64,000 nt of DNA from Paludibacter sp. (lineage in GTDB: Bacteria > Bacteroidota > Bacteroidia > Bacteroidales > Paludibacteraceae): the NCBI GenBank assembly GCA_023666945.1, contig JAMPAY010000002.1, forward strand, positions 142,965 to 206,964, read 5' to 3'. The notes beneath the pieces are model-generated. The model made no database searches, was not told where the DNA came from, and worked only from the letters and a program-made list of their open reading frames with translations. A program made the translations under genes and the position numbers. This document shows, piece by piece, positions 18,305 to 26,687 of the stretch. Position 1 is the stretch's first letter. Every line of letters starts with the position of its first letter.

Positions 18305-19024
18305 TTATTTCATTCTTCGAATGGCAAACAGACAGAATAGTACACTTACGGACAAGAACCAGACAACATCGCGTAGGTCGATTACGCCGCGCGAGATAGA
18401 CCGGTAGTGTTCGTTCAGTCCGCACCATTGCAAACAGTTGGCGATGTGTCCATTGTTGAAAAGTGTGCTGAGCAAGTCGAAGCCGTAGAAGATGAGGAAA
18501 CAACAGGTGAGACCAACGATGAATGCGATTATTTGACTGCGTGTGATTGCGGATGCCCAACACCCGATGGCGCAGAAAGCCGCTGAGAGAAACAAGAGTC
18601 CGATAAACGAACCGAAGAACGCTCCCGCATCGATATTACCGATAGGGTCGGCTAAGCGATATACCAATAGATAGTGTATCAGGCAGGGGAGTTGCGCCAA
18701 GAACACCACAGTCCATGCCGCCAAGTATTTCTCCGTTACGATACGTCCGACGCTTATCGGTTTTGTGCGTAAGAGATTCCAAGTGCCGTTTTGTTTTTCT
18801 TCGGCAAATAGACGCATCGTAATAGCGGGGCAAAGCAACATAAAGAGCCAGGGGCTGAGTCGGAAAAGTCCGTCGGCTTGTGCATAGCCCGAATCGGGGA
18901 TATTATATTCTCCCGGTATGACCCACAAGAACAGACTTACGGCAAGCAGGTACAAGCCTATAACGATGTAGCCGGTAGGAGTGGCGAAATAGTAGCGCAG
19001 TTCTTTTTTGTAGATGGCAAGCAT
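18305..19024 (-). CDS. gldF: Gliding-motility-type ABC transporter permease GldF
   Basis: Integral membrane protein of 239 residues with about six hydrophobic segments. It begins MLAIYKKELRYYFATPTGYI and contains the ABC-2 permease patterns AITMRLFAEEKQNGTWNLL and KPISVGRIVTEKYLA, which match GldF. GldF normally works with GldA (ATPase) and GldG; gldG is usually next to gldF, but here a phosphoesterase follows instead. The upstream 26 in-frame codons overlap the promoter region, so the ATG at 19024 is used. Confidence 0.85.
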   Translation of the reverse strand: MLAIYKKELRYYFATPTGYIVIGLYLLAVSLFLWVIPGEYNIPDSGYAQADGLFRLSPWLFMLLCPAITMRLFAEEKQNGTWNLLRTKPISVGRIVTEKYLAAWTVVFLAQLPCLIHYLLVYRLADPIGNIDAGAFFGSFIGLLFLSAAFCAIGCWASAITRSQIIAFIVGLTCCFLIFYGFDLLSTLFNNGHIANCLQWCGLNEHYRSISRGVIDLRDVVWFLSVSVLFCLFAIRRMK

Positions 19025-19099
19025 TGCGTTTCCCCGAAGGTATTGAGTTGTTGATATATTGTTTGTGTGGTGTCGCCACTCTCCTTGGTGTTGACTCCG

Positions 19100-19107
19100 C
19101 AAAGGTA
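19100..19107 (-). promoter_or_regulatory. Probable -7 box of gldF
   Basis: Minus-strand TACCTTTG, about 75 bases upstream of the gldF ATG. No clear TTG lies 20 bases further upstream, so this is weaker than the other promoters listed. Confidence 0.5.
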
Positions 19108-19169
19108 CGCTTTTTCGCTGATATATAAAAGCGGAAATACGGGTACTGTTCTTCTATTCTGCTTCGTTG

Positions 19170-20426
19170 TCAGTCTTTCCAAAAGCCTATCAACCGAAAT
19201 CTGCCCCATTCGTCGGCACGATAGGCGTCCAACGACATGCGCGGTACACCTACATTCATCGTGTCGGGTACGTGATGTGTGGCTATTATCTTGCTATAGT
19301 TATTTTCATCATGTTCCTTTGTATCTGTGAATACGTCTTCTCCCAGTACAGGCGGAAGGTCGGATAGGAGACGCATCCTGCACAAACTGCTGCAGCCAGC
19401 AAAGGCTTTGTTGCCAATTTTGCATACACTCTCGGCTATCACCACACTCATCAATCCATAGCAATCTGCAAATGCCCCTGCTTCTATACTAATAACACCT
19501 TCGGGTATTACTATACTCCTCAGTTTTTTGCACCCATAGAACGCATATTGTCCGATACTTGTTACACTATCGGGTATGACGATATTGGTGAGTTTGCTGC
19601 AACCAGAGAACGTCCATTCTCCGATACTTGTCACGCTATCGGGTATGACGATATTGGTGAGTTTGCTGCAATGAGCGAACGCCGCCTGTCCGATATTTGT
19701 TACACTCTCGGGTATGACAGTATTTTTACATCCGGCAATCAAGGTATTCGATGCTGTTTCTATTATAGCATTGCAGTTATCACGACTATCATATATTGTG
19801 TTTCCTGCATCAACGACGATGTTAGTGAGTCCGCTACAACCATAGAACGCCTGTTCTTCGATACTTGTTACGCTATCGGGTATGACAATGTTAGTGAGTC
19901 CGCTGCAATCAGCGAACGCCTGTTCTCCGATACTTGTTACGCTATCGGGTATGACAATGTTAGTGAGTCCGCTGCAATCAGCGAACGCCTGTTCTCCGAT
20001 ACTTGTTACACTCTCGGGTATGACGATATTGGTGAGTTCGCTGCAATCAGCGAACGCCTGTTCTCCGATACTTGTTACACTCTCGGGTATGACGATATTG
20101 GTGAGTTCGCTGCAATAAGCGAACGCCCCTTCTCCGATACTTGTTACACTCTCGGGTATGACAATGTTGGTGAGTCCGCTGCAACGAGCGAACGCATAAT
20201 TTCCGATACTTGTTACACTCTCGGGTATGACAATGTTGGTGAGTCCGCTGCAACCATCGAATGCACTGTATCCGATACTTGTTACGCTATAGGATATTCC
20301 TTTATAGTTTACAACATTCGGTATTATAATATCCCCCTTATAGGTTGATAATAAATATCTTGTTACTGTAGCAGTGTTGTTTATCGCATCCAACTCATAA
20401 TACAAACCGTCTATCAGAACCGCCAT
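19170..20426 (-). CDS. BspA-like leucine-rich-repeat protein
   Basis: 418 residues, mostly twelve 23-residue LRR_5 / Treponema pallidum-type repeats with the consensus SVTSIGEQAFADCSGLTNIV and IPE. Two insertions occur: one of about 25 residues (around VDAGNTIYDSRDN) and a C-terminal non-repeat domain ending FRLIGFWKD. Such proteins are usually surface adhesins in oral and gut Bacteroidales and Tannerella. There is no signal peptide (MAVLIDGLYYELDAINN) and no recognisable T9SS sorting domain, so export is unproven. The gene has its own promoter (20492-20522) and repeat module copy B upstream. Confidence 0.88.
   Translation of the reverse strand: MAVLIDGLYYELDAINNTATVTRYLLSTYKGDIIIPNVVNYKGISYSVTSIGYSAFDGCSGLTNIVIPESVTSIGNYAFARCSGLTNIVIPESVTSIGEGAFAYCSELTNIVIPESVTSIGEQAFADCSELTNIVIPESVTSIGEQAFADCSGLTNIVIPDSVTSIGEQAFADCSGLTNIVIPDSVTSIEEQAFYGCSGLTNIVVDAGNTIYDSRDNCNAIIETASNTLIAGCKNTVIPESVTNIGQAAFAHCSKLTNIVIPDSVTSIGEWTFSGCSKLTNIVIPDSVTSIGQYAFYGCKKLRSIVIPEGVISIEAGAFADCYGLMSVVIAESVCKIGNKAFAGCSSLCRMRLLSDLPPVLGEDVFTDTKEHDENNYSKIIATHHVPDTMNVGVPRMSLDAYRADEWGRFRLIGFWKD
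19545..20280 (-). repeat. 69-bp coding tandem repeats of the LRR gene
   Basis: The 23-residue repeats are encoded by 69-base units, several almost identical in DNA. For example, 19890-19958 and 19959-20027 differ at only a few bases. The opposite strand stays open over 800 bases purely because of this periodicity. Confidence 0.9.
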
Positions 20427-20491
20427 ACTATCTTAATTTTGATGGATATGCCTACTCATTTTGTTATAGGGCTTTTGGGCTTACTCCCATG

Positions 20492-20522
20492 CAAAAGTAC
20501 AATAAAATACATAGATACGCAA
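20492..20522 (-). promoter_or_regulatory. Promoter of the LRR gene
   Basis: Minus-strand TTG (20520-20522), 20 bases, TACTTTTG (20492-20499), 66 bases before the ATG at 20426. Confidence 0.7.
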
Positions 20523-20587
20523 GCAGGCAGGTGTCTTTTTGCAAATGTGCGGGTGGTTGTTATGGGGGGATGGGACAAGTGGTGGAT

Positions 20588-20644
20588 TTTGACAAAATGA
20601 AAGGTCGATGAAGTGTCGTTGATGTCTCGTTACGGTCTCGTAAC
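20588..20644 (-). repeat. Dispersed upstream repeat module, copy B
   Basis: Read on the minus strand: 11-base units GTTACGAGACC (20634-20644), GTAACGAGACA (20623-20633), a degenerate TCAACGACACT (20612-20622), then the tail TCATCGACCTTTCATTTTG and TCAAA (20588-20611). It ends 162 bases before the LRR gene ATG, the same orientation and distance as copies A and C from their downstream genes. It also lies upstream of the divergent helicase gene. Confidence 0.8.
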
Positions 20645-20779
20645 GCTCGGCTGATACAAGTTGTAAACTTAAATTGTGATATTTATAGAAAGATAATAGT
20701 GTTTTGTGCTGTTTTGTAACCTAAGTGTAAGTTGTCAGGAATGTCTGAAGATATGGTTTTGCTTGTCAGAGAGGGGTGG

Positions 20780-20810
20780 TTGTGGGTGTGGGAAAAAAGT
20801 TGTACCTTTG
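20780..20810 (+). promoter_or_regulatory. Promoter of the DEAD-box helicase gene
   Basis: TTG (20780-20782), 20 bases, TACCTTTG (20803-20810), 61 bases before the ATG at 20871. Confidence 0.75.
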
Positions 20811-20870
20811 CAATCTCTCCGTGCTGAGGGCATGTTGCCCGCTTTCCGGTTTGATTTTATATATTTATCT

Positions 20871-22682
20871 ATGACTTTTCAAGACCTCGGCTTATGCGAC
20901 GCTCTTCAGCGCGCGACCGACACTCTCGGCTTTGAAGAACCTACTCCGGTTCAGTCAGCCGCCATTCCTTTTATGCTCCACGAGGAGCGCGACCTTGTAG
21001 CCCTTGCCCAAACAGGCACCGGTAAGACAGCGGCATTCGGTTTGCCGATATTGCAACATATTGCTACATTGGAAGATAATACAGATTCGTTGACGCGTGC
21101 TTTGGTGCTATCGCCAACGCGCGAACTATGTATGCAGATAGCCAAAGACTTGCGCAATTATGCGCAATATATGCCTCAGGTGCGAATAGTGGCGGTGTAT
21201 GGCGGCGAAGATATTCGCAAGCAGTTGATGCAACTGGACCATACTCCTCAGATTATAGTGGCAACTCCGGGCAGGTTGATTGATTTGTTGCGTCGTGGCA
21301 AGGTATCGCTTGAAAATATTCATCATTTGGTGTTGGATGAGGCGGATGAGATGCTCAATATGGGTTTTCAGGAGGATATAGAGACGATATTGGAGCGTAC
21401 TCCTGCCGATCGTCGGACGATGTTGTTTTCGGCGACGATGCCTGCGGATATTGCCCGCATTGCCAAAAAATATATGCACGATGCGCACGAGATACAGATA
21501 GGCGAGCGCAATGCCGGTACGGAAAATGTGGAGCATATTTATTATGTATGCCGTGCTCAGGAGCGTTATTTGGTGCTGAAACGTATTGTCGATTTGAATC
21601 CGGATATATATGCGATTGTATTTTGTCGTACGAAAGCAGAGACGCAAGAGATAGCAGAGAAGTTGATAAAAGACGGTTATAGTGCCGATGCGTTACATGG
21701 TGATTTGACACAGGCCGCCCGCGATGGTGTGATGCAGCGTTTTCGCTTGCATGGTGTTCAGATATTGGTGGCTACGGATGTGGCTGCCCGCGGTTTGGAT
21801 GTGCATAATCTTACGCATGTTATCAACTATCAATTGCCCGACGACCCGGAGGTGTACACGCACCGTTCGGGGCGTACGGGACGAGCCAATGCAAAGGGCA
21901 TATCTGTAAGTATCGTACACCAACGTGAAACACGTCGTATTCAGAACTTAGAGCGTATGCTGAAGCGTGAGTTCAAGCGGACGCAGATACCTTCGGGCAT
22001 GGAGGTGTGCAAGCGTCAGTTGTTTCATCAGGTAAGCAAATTGCAGACAGTTGATGTGAGTTTGTTGGAAGAGGACACCGAACTGTTGCGCGATGGAGTG
22101 GGCGAGGTGATGAAGATGTTGGATTATCTGAGCAAAGAGGATATATTAAAGCGTTTTGTGGCGTTGGAGTTCAATCGTTTTCTTACTTACTATAAGGATG
22201 CCAAAGATTTGAATGTAGAGCAGCCGAAGGCTCGTGGCGAGCGTCAAGGCAGCAGACGCGAAAACTTGGAGAAAGCGCAGAAACGCGGTGGCAGGAAAGT
22301 GCGACTGAAAATAAATGTAGGGCGCAATGACGGTATGAATCCGAAACGCTTTTTGGGTTTGATTAACGATGTGACGCACGACCGCACGATTGCCATTGGT
22401 GATATTGAGATAACGGGCAATTATACATTCTTTGATGTGTATGCCGATCAGCAGCAAAAGGTGGAGAGGGCTTTCTCGGTATACGAAGATTTGTTTGTGC
22501 AAGAAGCCAAAGGCAAGCGTGCTCAAGGTAGTGCAGATGCGGTTTCGGAACGTCCTCGTTTTGGAGGGGATAAATCGAGGGGAAGAGGCAAGAAAGAGGT
22601 GGGTTCTTCTCATCGTGGTGAAGGCAAGTCGTCGAACAAAAACAATGCCTCCGACAAGCCTTGGCGTCAGCGTCGTCGTTAG
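20871..22682 (+). CDS. DEAD-box ATP-dependent RNA helicase
   Basis: RNA helicase of 603 residues. Motifs in order: Q motif (GFEEPTPVQSAAIPF), Walker A AQTGTGKT, PTREL, DEAD in LDEADEMLNMGF, SAT, and HRSGRTGRANAKG. A DbpA-type RNA-binding domain (about 480-560, containing KINVGRNDGMNPKRFLGLIN) and a lysine/arginine-rich disordered tail follow. This is the DeaD/CsdA layout used for cold adaptation and ribosome assembly. An upstream in-frame ATG at 20706 lies before the promoter, so 20871 is the start. Confidence 0.95.
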   Translation: MTFQDLGLCDALQRATDTLGFEEPTPVQSAAIPFMLHEERDLVALAQTGTGKTAAFGLPILQHIATLEDNTDSLTRALVLSPTRELCMQIAKDLRNYAQYMPQVRIVAVYGGEDIRKQLMQLDHTPQIIVATPGRLIDLLRRGKVSLENIHHLVLDEADEMLNMGFQEDIETILERTPADRRTMLFSATMPADIARIAKKYMHDAHEIQIGERNAGTENVEHIYYVCRAQERYLVLKRIVDLNPDIYAIVFCRTKAETQEIAEKLIKDGYSADALHGDLTQAARDGVMQRFRLHGVQILVATDVAARGLDVHNLTHVINYQLPDDPEVYTHRSGRTGRANAKGISVSIVHQRETRRIQNLERMLKREFKRTQIPSGMEVCKRQLFHQVSKLQTVDVSLLEEDTELLRDGVGEVMKMLDYLSKEDILKRFVALEFNRFLTYYKDAKDLNVEQPKARGERQGSRRENLEKAQKRGGRKVRLKINVGRNDGMNPKRFLGLINDVTHDRTIAIGDIEITGNYTFFDVYADQQQKVERAFSVYEDLFVQEAKGKRAQGSADAVSERPRFGGDKSRGRGKKEVGSSHRGEGKSSNKNNASDKPWRQRRR

Positions 22683-22700
22683 TAGGCTATGGTGATATGA

Positions 22701-22739
22701 AAAAAGGGCGGTACTGTGCTAATCAGTACCGCCCTTTTT
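22701..22739. terminator. Bidirectional terminator
   Basis: Perfect 15-bp stem (22701-22715 with 22725-22739), flanked by A and T runs, between the convergent helicase and MFS genes. Confidence 0.9.
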
Positions 22740-22758
22740 GTTGTTTGCTATGGTGTTA

Positions 22759-24042
22759 TTATTTTGTTTGTACGGGTGTTTTGGGGAAGATGATCCAGAA
22801 TGCGACAGCCACCACCAGTGCAAAGGCAGCGAAGATGTACCATGCATGTTGCCATCCTGCCCATGTAGCCATAGCCCCTGCTTCGGTAACTTTTTCAGCG
22901 AAGACGCACCTATTGACAATGTATTGTGCGGATAGTGTACCTATGGTAGCCCCGAATCCGTTGGTCATCATAACAAAGAGTCCTTGTGCAGATGAGCGCA
23001 GGTTTTTATCGGCTTCCTGATCGACATAAAGCGACCCTGAGATGTTGAAGAAATCGAATGCAAAGCCGTAAACGATGCAACTGAGAACAAAAAGCAGTAC
23101 GTAGGGGAATGAGGGGTTGCCCAATCCGAACAATCCGAATCGCAATACCCAAGCAAACATGGCCATGAGCATTACCGATTTGATACCGAAACGTTTCAAG
23201 AAGAAAGGTATGAAGAGAATACATACGGCTTCGCAGATTTGCGAGATAGATATAAGCAGGTTGGGGTGTGCTACGGCAAAGGTGTCGGCAAAATCCGGGA
23301 TGTTCTTGAAACTGTCGAGGAATGGGTTGGCATAGCCGTTGGTTACTTGCAAGCACATGCCGAGTAGCATGGAGAAGATGAAGAATACCGCCATCTTTTT
23401 CTGTTTGAAGAGCGAGAATGCCTCCAGCCCCATAGCTTCCAACCAGGATTGTTCTTTCTCGGGTTTGCCTTTTACGGGGCATGCCGGCAGACTGAGTGCA
23501 TAGGCAGCCAAGAGTATGCTAAGTGCTCCGCTTACAACGTATTGCCAAGCGGTACTTTGCAGTCCTCCCAAGTCGACCAACCACATAGTGACGATGAATC
23601 CGACAGTACCGAGAACGCGAATGGGGGGGAAGTCTTTGACGGTATCTAAATGTGCTTTGTCGAGTGCGTTATATGCCACCGAATTGCTCAAGGCGAGTGT
23701 TGGCATGAAGAAAGCAACGGACAAAGTGTAGAGGCAGAAGAGTGGGGTGAAGAGGACTGCATCGGCGGCTATGTATCCGTATGCTCCTGCTCCAATCATG
23801 AATATGCCCGCCAAGGCATGGCATAAACTGAGCAACTTTTGTGCCGGTACCCAGCGGTCGGCAACAATGCCCATAAGTGCGGGCATAAAGAGACTGACAA
23901 TACCTTGTATGGAATAGAACCACCCGATGTTGGTTCCCATACCGTGATTTGCCAAATAATTGCCCATGGATGTTAAGTAGGCTCCCCAAACGGCAAATTC
24001 GAGGAAGTTCATGACCATGAGTCTGAGTTTCATGTTTTTCAT
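22759..24042 (-). CDS. Nucleoside:H+ symporter-family MFS transporter
   Basis: Twelve-segment inner-membrane transporter of 427 residues. The N-terminus LRLMVMNFLEFAVWGAYL and the GIVADRWVPAQKLLS loop match the NupG/XapB nucleoside:proton symporter family. Bacteroidales carry many members, and nucleoside specificity is only assumed. The start could also be at the fourth codon (24033). It is 52 bases below prfC on the same strand and ends at a shared terminator, so it may be the end of a prfC transcript. Confidence 0.85.
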   Translation of the reverse strand: MKNMKLRLMVMNFLEFAVWGAYLTSMGNYLANHGMGTNIGWFYSIQGIVSLFMPALMGIVADRWVPAQKLLSLCHALAGIFMIGAGAYGYIAADAVLFTPLFCLYTLSVAFFMPTLALSNSVAYNALDKAHLDTVKDFPPIRVLGTVGFIVTMWLVDLGGLQSTAWQYVVSGALSILLAAYALSLPACPVKGKPEKEQSWLEAMGLEAFSLFKQKKMAVFFIFSMLLGMCLQVTNGYANPFLDSFKNIPDFADTFAVAHPNLLISISQICEAVCILFIPFFLKRFGIKSVMLMAMFAWVLRFGLFGLGNPSFPYVLLFVLSCIVYGFAFDFFNISGSLYVDQEADKNLRSSAQGLFVMMTNGFGATIGTLSAQYIVNRCVFAEKVTEAGAMATWAGWQHAWYIFAAFALVVAVAFWIIFPKTPVQTK

Positions 24043-24094
24043 ACGATTATGTTGTTAATGATGATATGTTCGGTTACTCGTTGGTTGAAATTTG

Positions 24095-25672
24095 TCAGAA
24101 CTCGCTTGTAAAGTGGAAACGGATGTGCGTGTAGTCTTGTTGTGCCATTTGCAGTACGTATCCGGAATCGGCGAGGAATACATCGCGTCCTTCTTTGTCG
24201 AATGCCATGTATTGTGCTTTTCGTTTTTTGAACATTTCCAATTCTGCGGCGTCATCGCTTTCGATCCAGCATGCTTTGTAGAGCGACAAGGGTTCCCAGC
24301 GGCACTTGGCTTGGTATTCGTGTTCGAGGCGATATTGTATAACTTCGAACTGCAGTTGTCCAACCGTACCGATGATTTTGCGCCCGGTTACTTGGTTGAC
24401 AAACAACTGCGCGACACCCTCGTCCATGAGTTGGTTGATGCCTTTGTCCAATTGCTTCTGCTTCATGGGGTCGGCATTTTCGATATATTTGAACATTTCG
24501 GGTGAGAATGAGGGTAGGCCTTTGAAGTGCAGCGTTTCGCCGGCAGTAAGTGTATCTCCGATTTTGAAGTTTCCCGTATCGGGCAAACCTACTATATCTC
24601 CTGCGTATGCTTCGTCGACCGTTTCTTTCTTTTGTGCCATGAAGGCAGTAGGTGCAGAGAAGCGCATTTTTTGGTCGAGACGGATATGCCGATAGTAGAC
24701 ATTGCGCTCGAACTTGCCCGAACATATCTTTACGAAGGCGATGCAACTGCGGTGGTTGGGATCCATGTTGGCGTGTATTTTGAATACGAAGCCGGTGAAT
24801 CCTTGTTCCATGGGGGAAACGGTGCGCTCTGCTGATTCGATAGGTCGTGGTGAAGGGGCTATCTGTACAAAACATTCCAAGAGTTCTTTTACTCCGAAAG
24901 TATTGAGTGCCGAACCGAAGAATACGGGTGCCAAATCGCCGGCGAGGTAGTCTTGTACGTCAAACGGAGAATAAACCCCGTCGATGAGTTCGAGGTCTTG
25001 CCTGAGTTTATCGGCGTCTTGTTCGCCAACAAGGTTGTCGATGGCGGTATCGTTGAGGTTGCTGAACTGAATGGATTCGGAGATGGTTTGTTTGTTGGGA
25101 GTGTAGAGGTCGAGTGTTTGTTGGAATATGTTGTAGACTCCTTTGAAACGTTGCCCCATATTGATAGGCCATGAGAGCGGTCGTACATGAATTCCTAATT
25201 CTTGTTCCACTTCATCCAACAAATCGAACGGGTCTTTACCCTCGCGATCCATTTTGTTGACGAATACCATGACAGGTGTTTTGCGCATACGGCATACCTG
25301 CATCAAACGTCGGGTTTGTGTTTCCACGCCTTTGGCGGCATCGATAACAATGATAACCGAATCGACAGCCGTGAGCGTTCGGAATGTATCTTCGGCAAAA
25401 TCTTGGTGACCTGGCGTATCGAGGATGTTGATTTTGTAGTTTTTATACTCAAACCCCATTACGGAAGTAGCAACAGATATACCGCGTTGTTTTTCGATTT
25501 CCATCCAGTCGGATGTAGCGGTCTTTTTGATTTTATTGGACTTGACTGCTCCTGCCACATGTATGGCTCCACCAAATAGTAGCAGTTTTTCGGTTAGTGT
25601 GGTTTTACCTGCATCGGGGTGAGATATGATGGCAAAAGTTCTTCTGCGTAGAATTTCGTCTTGTAGTGTCAT
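24095..25672 (-). CDS. prfC: Peptide chain release factor 3
   Basis: GTPase that recycles RF1/RF2 from the ribosome after termination. GTP-binding motifs: [10 protein letters not shown] (residues 17-26), DTPGHQDF and NKMDREG. The RF3-specific start [16 protein letters not shown] and the C-terminal RF3 domain are present; full length of 525 residues. It has its own promoter at 25698-25728 with a leader of about 20-25 bases. Confidence 0.97.
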   Translation of the reverse strand: MTLQDEILRRRTFAIISHPDAGKTTLTEKLLLFGGAIHVAGAVKSNKIKKTATSDWMEIEKQRGISVATSVMGFEYKNYKINILDTPGHQDFAEDTFRTLTAVDSVIIVIDAAKGVETQTRRLMQVCRMRKTPVMVFVNKMDREGKDPFDLLDEVEQELGIHVRPLSWPINMGQRFKGVYNIFQQTLDLYTPNKQTISESIQFSNLNDTAIDNLVGEQDADKLRQDLELIDGVYSPFDVQDYLAGDLAPVFFGSALNTFGVKELLECFVQIAPSPRPIESAERTVSPMEQGFTGFVFKIHANMDPNHRSCIAFVKICSGKFERNVYYRHIRLDQKMRFSAPTAFMAQKKETVDEAYAGDIVGLPDTGNFKIGDTLTAGETLHFKGLPSFSPEMFKYIENADPMKQKQLDKGINQLMDEGVAQLFVNQVTGRKIIGTVGQLQFEVIQYRLEHEYQAKCRWEPLSLYKACWIESDDAAELEMFKKRKAQYMAFDKEGRDVFLADSGYVLQMAQQDYTHIRFHFTSEF

Positions 25673-25697
25673 AGTTTCCGTTATGCTCTTTTGGGCG

Positions 25698-25728
25698 CAA
25701 AGTTACTCATTTTTCACCTATCTTGCAA
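25698..25728 (-). promoter_or_regulatory. Promoter of prfC
   Basis: Minus-strand TTG (25726-25728), 20 bases, TAACTTTG (25698-25705), 26 bases before the ATG. Confidence 0.75.
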
Positions 25729-25855
25729 GAGGGGGGGGAACTGCTTCCCGGTGCCTACGATTGAATGTTGGAAGAAGTGCGTTCGTCTATTGCTCGGAAA
25801 TTAGGTATAGAAAATATCAAACAGACTGCACCGATGAATAAGGAGAGTTAGGTTG

Positions 25856-26677
25856 TCAGGGTAGGGAGTTGATGAAGTCTTGTGTAAGTGTAAACGAGTC
25901 GCCGTACATGCTCCATTGCAGTGGCAGAGAGAGGGCGTAGCGACCTTGTTTGATCCACTTTTTCTGTGCGTCAATACGCGAGAGATCGGCATGTGCTTCT
26001 TCTTTTTTCATAATGCGGCTGCGCGCCTTTACGAATGCAAGCAGATAAGTACGTTCGTTGCCTTTTTCAGAAGGGGGATTCTGTTTTTGCAGTGCAGCCA
26101 TGCGTATGCCGTTGAAATTGTCTTCATCATCTCCCGGTCCGTGCATTACCATGGCATCGTAGTAGACAAATTGTCCTAAAGGACTGAGTCCGTCTTCTTG
26201 GGCAAATGCTATAGCAGGAAGCATATAGAGGCTGTCAATAATGTGGTTCTGTGCTTGCTGCATCAGCGGGTCGGTTGATGCTTTTTTCCATGCTGCTACA
26301 AATGGTGCGTCCAATCCCTCATGCGATGCAGTGCCATTGACGGCACGCAAGGCCGGTAGATAAGATGCTAAAGGATTATCGTAGGGTTGTAGACGGCAGT
26401 AAAGTTCCACTACGTCCAACAAATCGTTGGTGGCAGATGTAAACCCGATTAGGCCTGCAGTATAGCCGCGTCCGTCGCCGATGTCCTCAATATAACCGTA
26501 TTGTTGGGTGTAGTCGAGCGTGGAGTTTTCGGCACTCGATACAATAGCAAAGGCGACCTTGCGAAGGTCGCCTACGGCAATATTGACATTCGGATCATAC
26601 AATTCATACTCCTTTTGCAACGAACATGCCGTTGCAAGAAGGAGTATGAATAAACTATTAAGGCAAAGCCTTTTCAT
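25856..26677 (-). CDS. GH46 chitosanase, predicted lipoprotein
   Basis: Glycoside hydrolase family 46 endo-chitosanase (hydrolyses beta-1,4-glucosamine chains), 273 residues. The signal peptide ends in the lipobox LATAC (Cys18), so it should be a membrane-anchored lipoprotein. Family signatures are nearly intact: VSSAENSTLDYTQQYGYI, EDIGDGRGYTAGLIGF, LASYLPALRAVNGT, LGQFVYYDAMVMHGPG and MKKEEAHADLSRID. By comparison with Streptomyces CsnN174, Glu50 and Asp68 are the catalytic acid and base. It starts 10 bases after pheT. The first 43 codons hold three hairpins. GH46 is best known from actinomycetes and bacilli, so transfer is plausible. Confidence 0.92.
   Translation of the reverse strand: MKRLCLNSLFILLLATACSLQKEYELYDPNVNIAVGDLRKVAFAIVSSAENSTLDYTQQYGYIEDIGDGRGYTAGLIGFTSATNDLLDVVELYCRLQPYDNPLASYLPALRAVNGTASHEGLDAPFVAAWKKASTDPLMQQAQNHIIDSLYMLPAIAFAQEDGLSPLGQFVYYDAMVMHGPGDDEDNFNGIRMAALQKQNPPSEKGNERTYLLAFVKARSRIMKKEEAHADLSRIDAQKKWIKQGRYALSLPLQWSMYGDSFTLTQDFINSLP
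26551..26672 (-). repeat. Three consecutive inverted repeats in the chitosanase 5' coding region
   Basis: In transcript order: AAGGC/GCCTT with a 3-base loop (26660-26672); a 20-bp stem with one bulge and a 7-base loop (26603-26622 with 26630-26650, arm ends TTCATACTCCTT and TTGCAACG); and a 10-bp stem with a 3-base loop (26551-26560 with 26564-26573, AGGCGACCTT). None is followed by a T run. They span codons 2-43, including the signal peptide and lipobox. Confidence 0.85.
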
Positions 26678-26687
26678 CTGCTAATTC

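Noticed and set aside
19545..20280. Regular direct repeats that could suggest a CRISPR array
   Set aside because: Units are 69 bases with no unique spacers and translate into clean 23-residue leucine-rich repeats.
19548..20348. Long plus-strand ORF (266 codons) opposite the LRR gene
   Set aside because: It is open only because the 69-base repeats keep the antisense frame free of stops; its residues mirror the repeat unit and there is no promoter.
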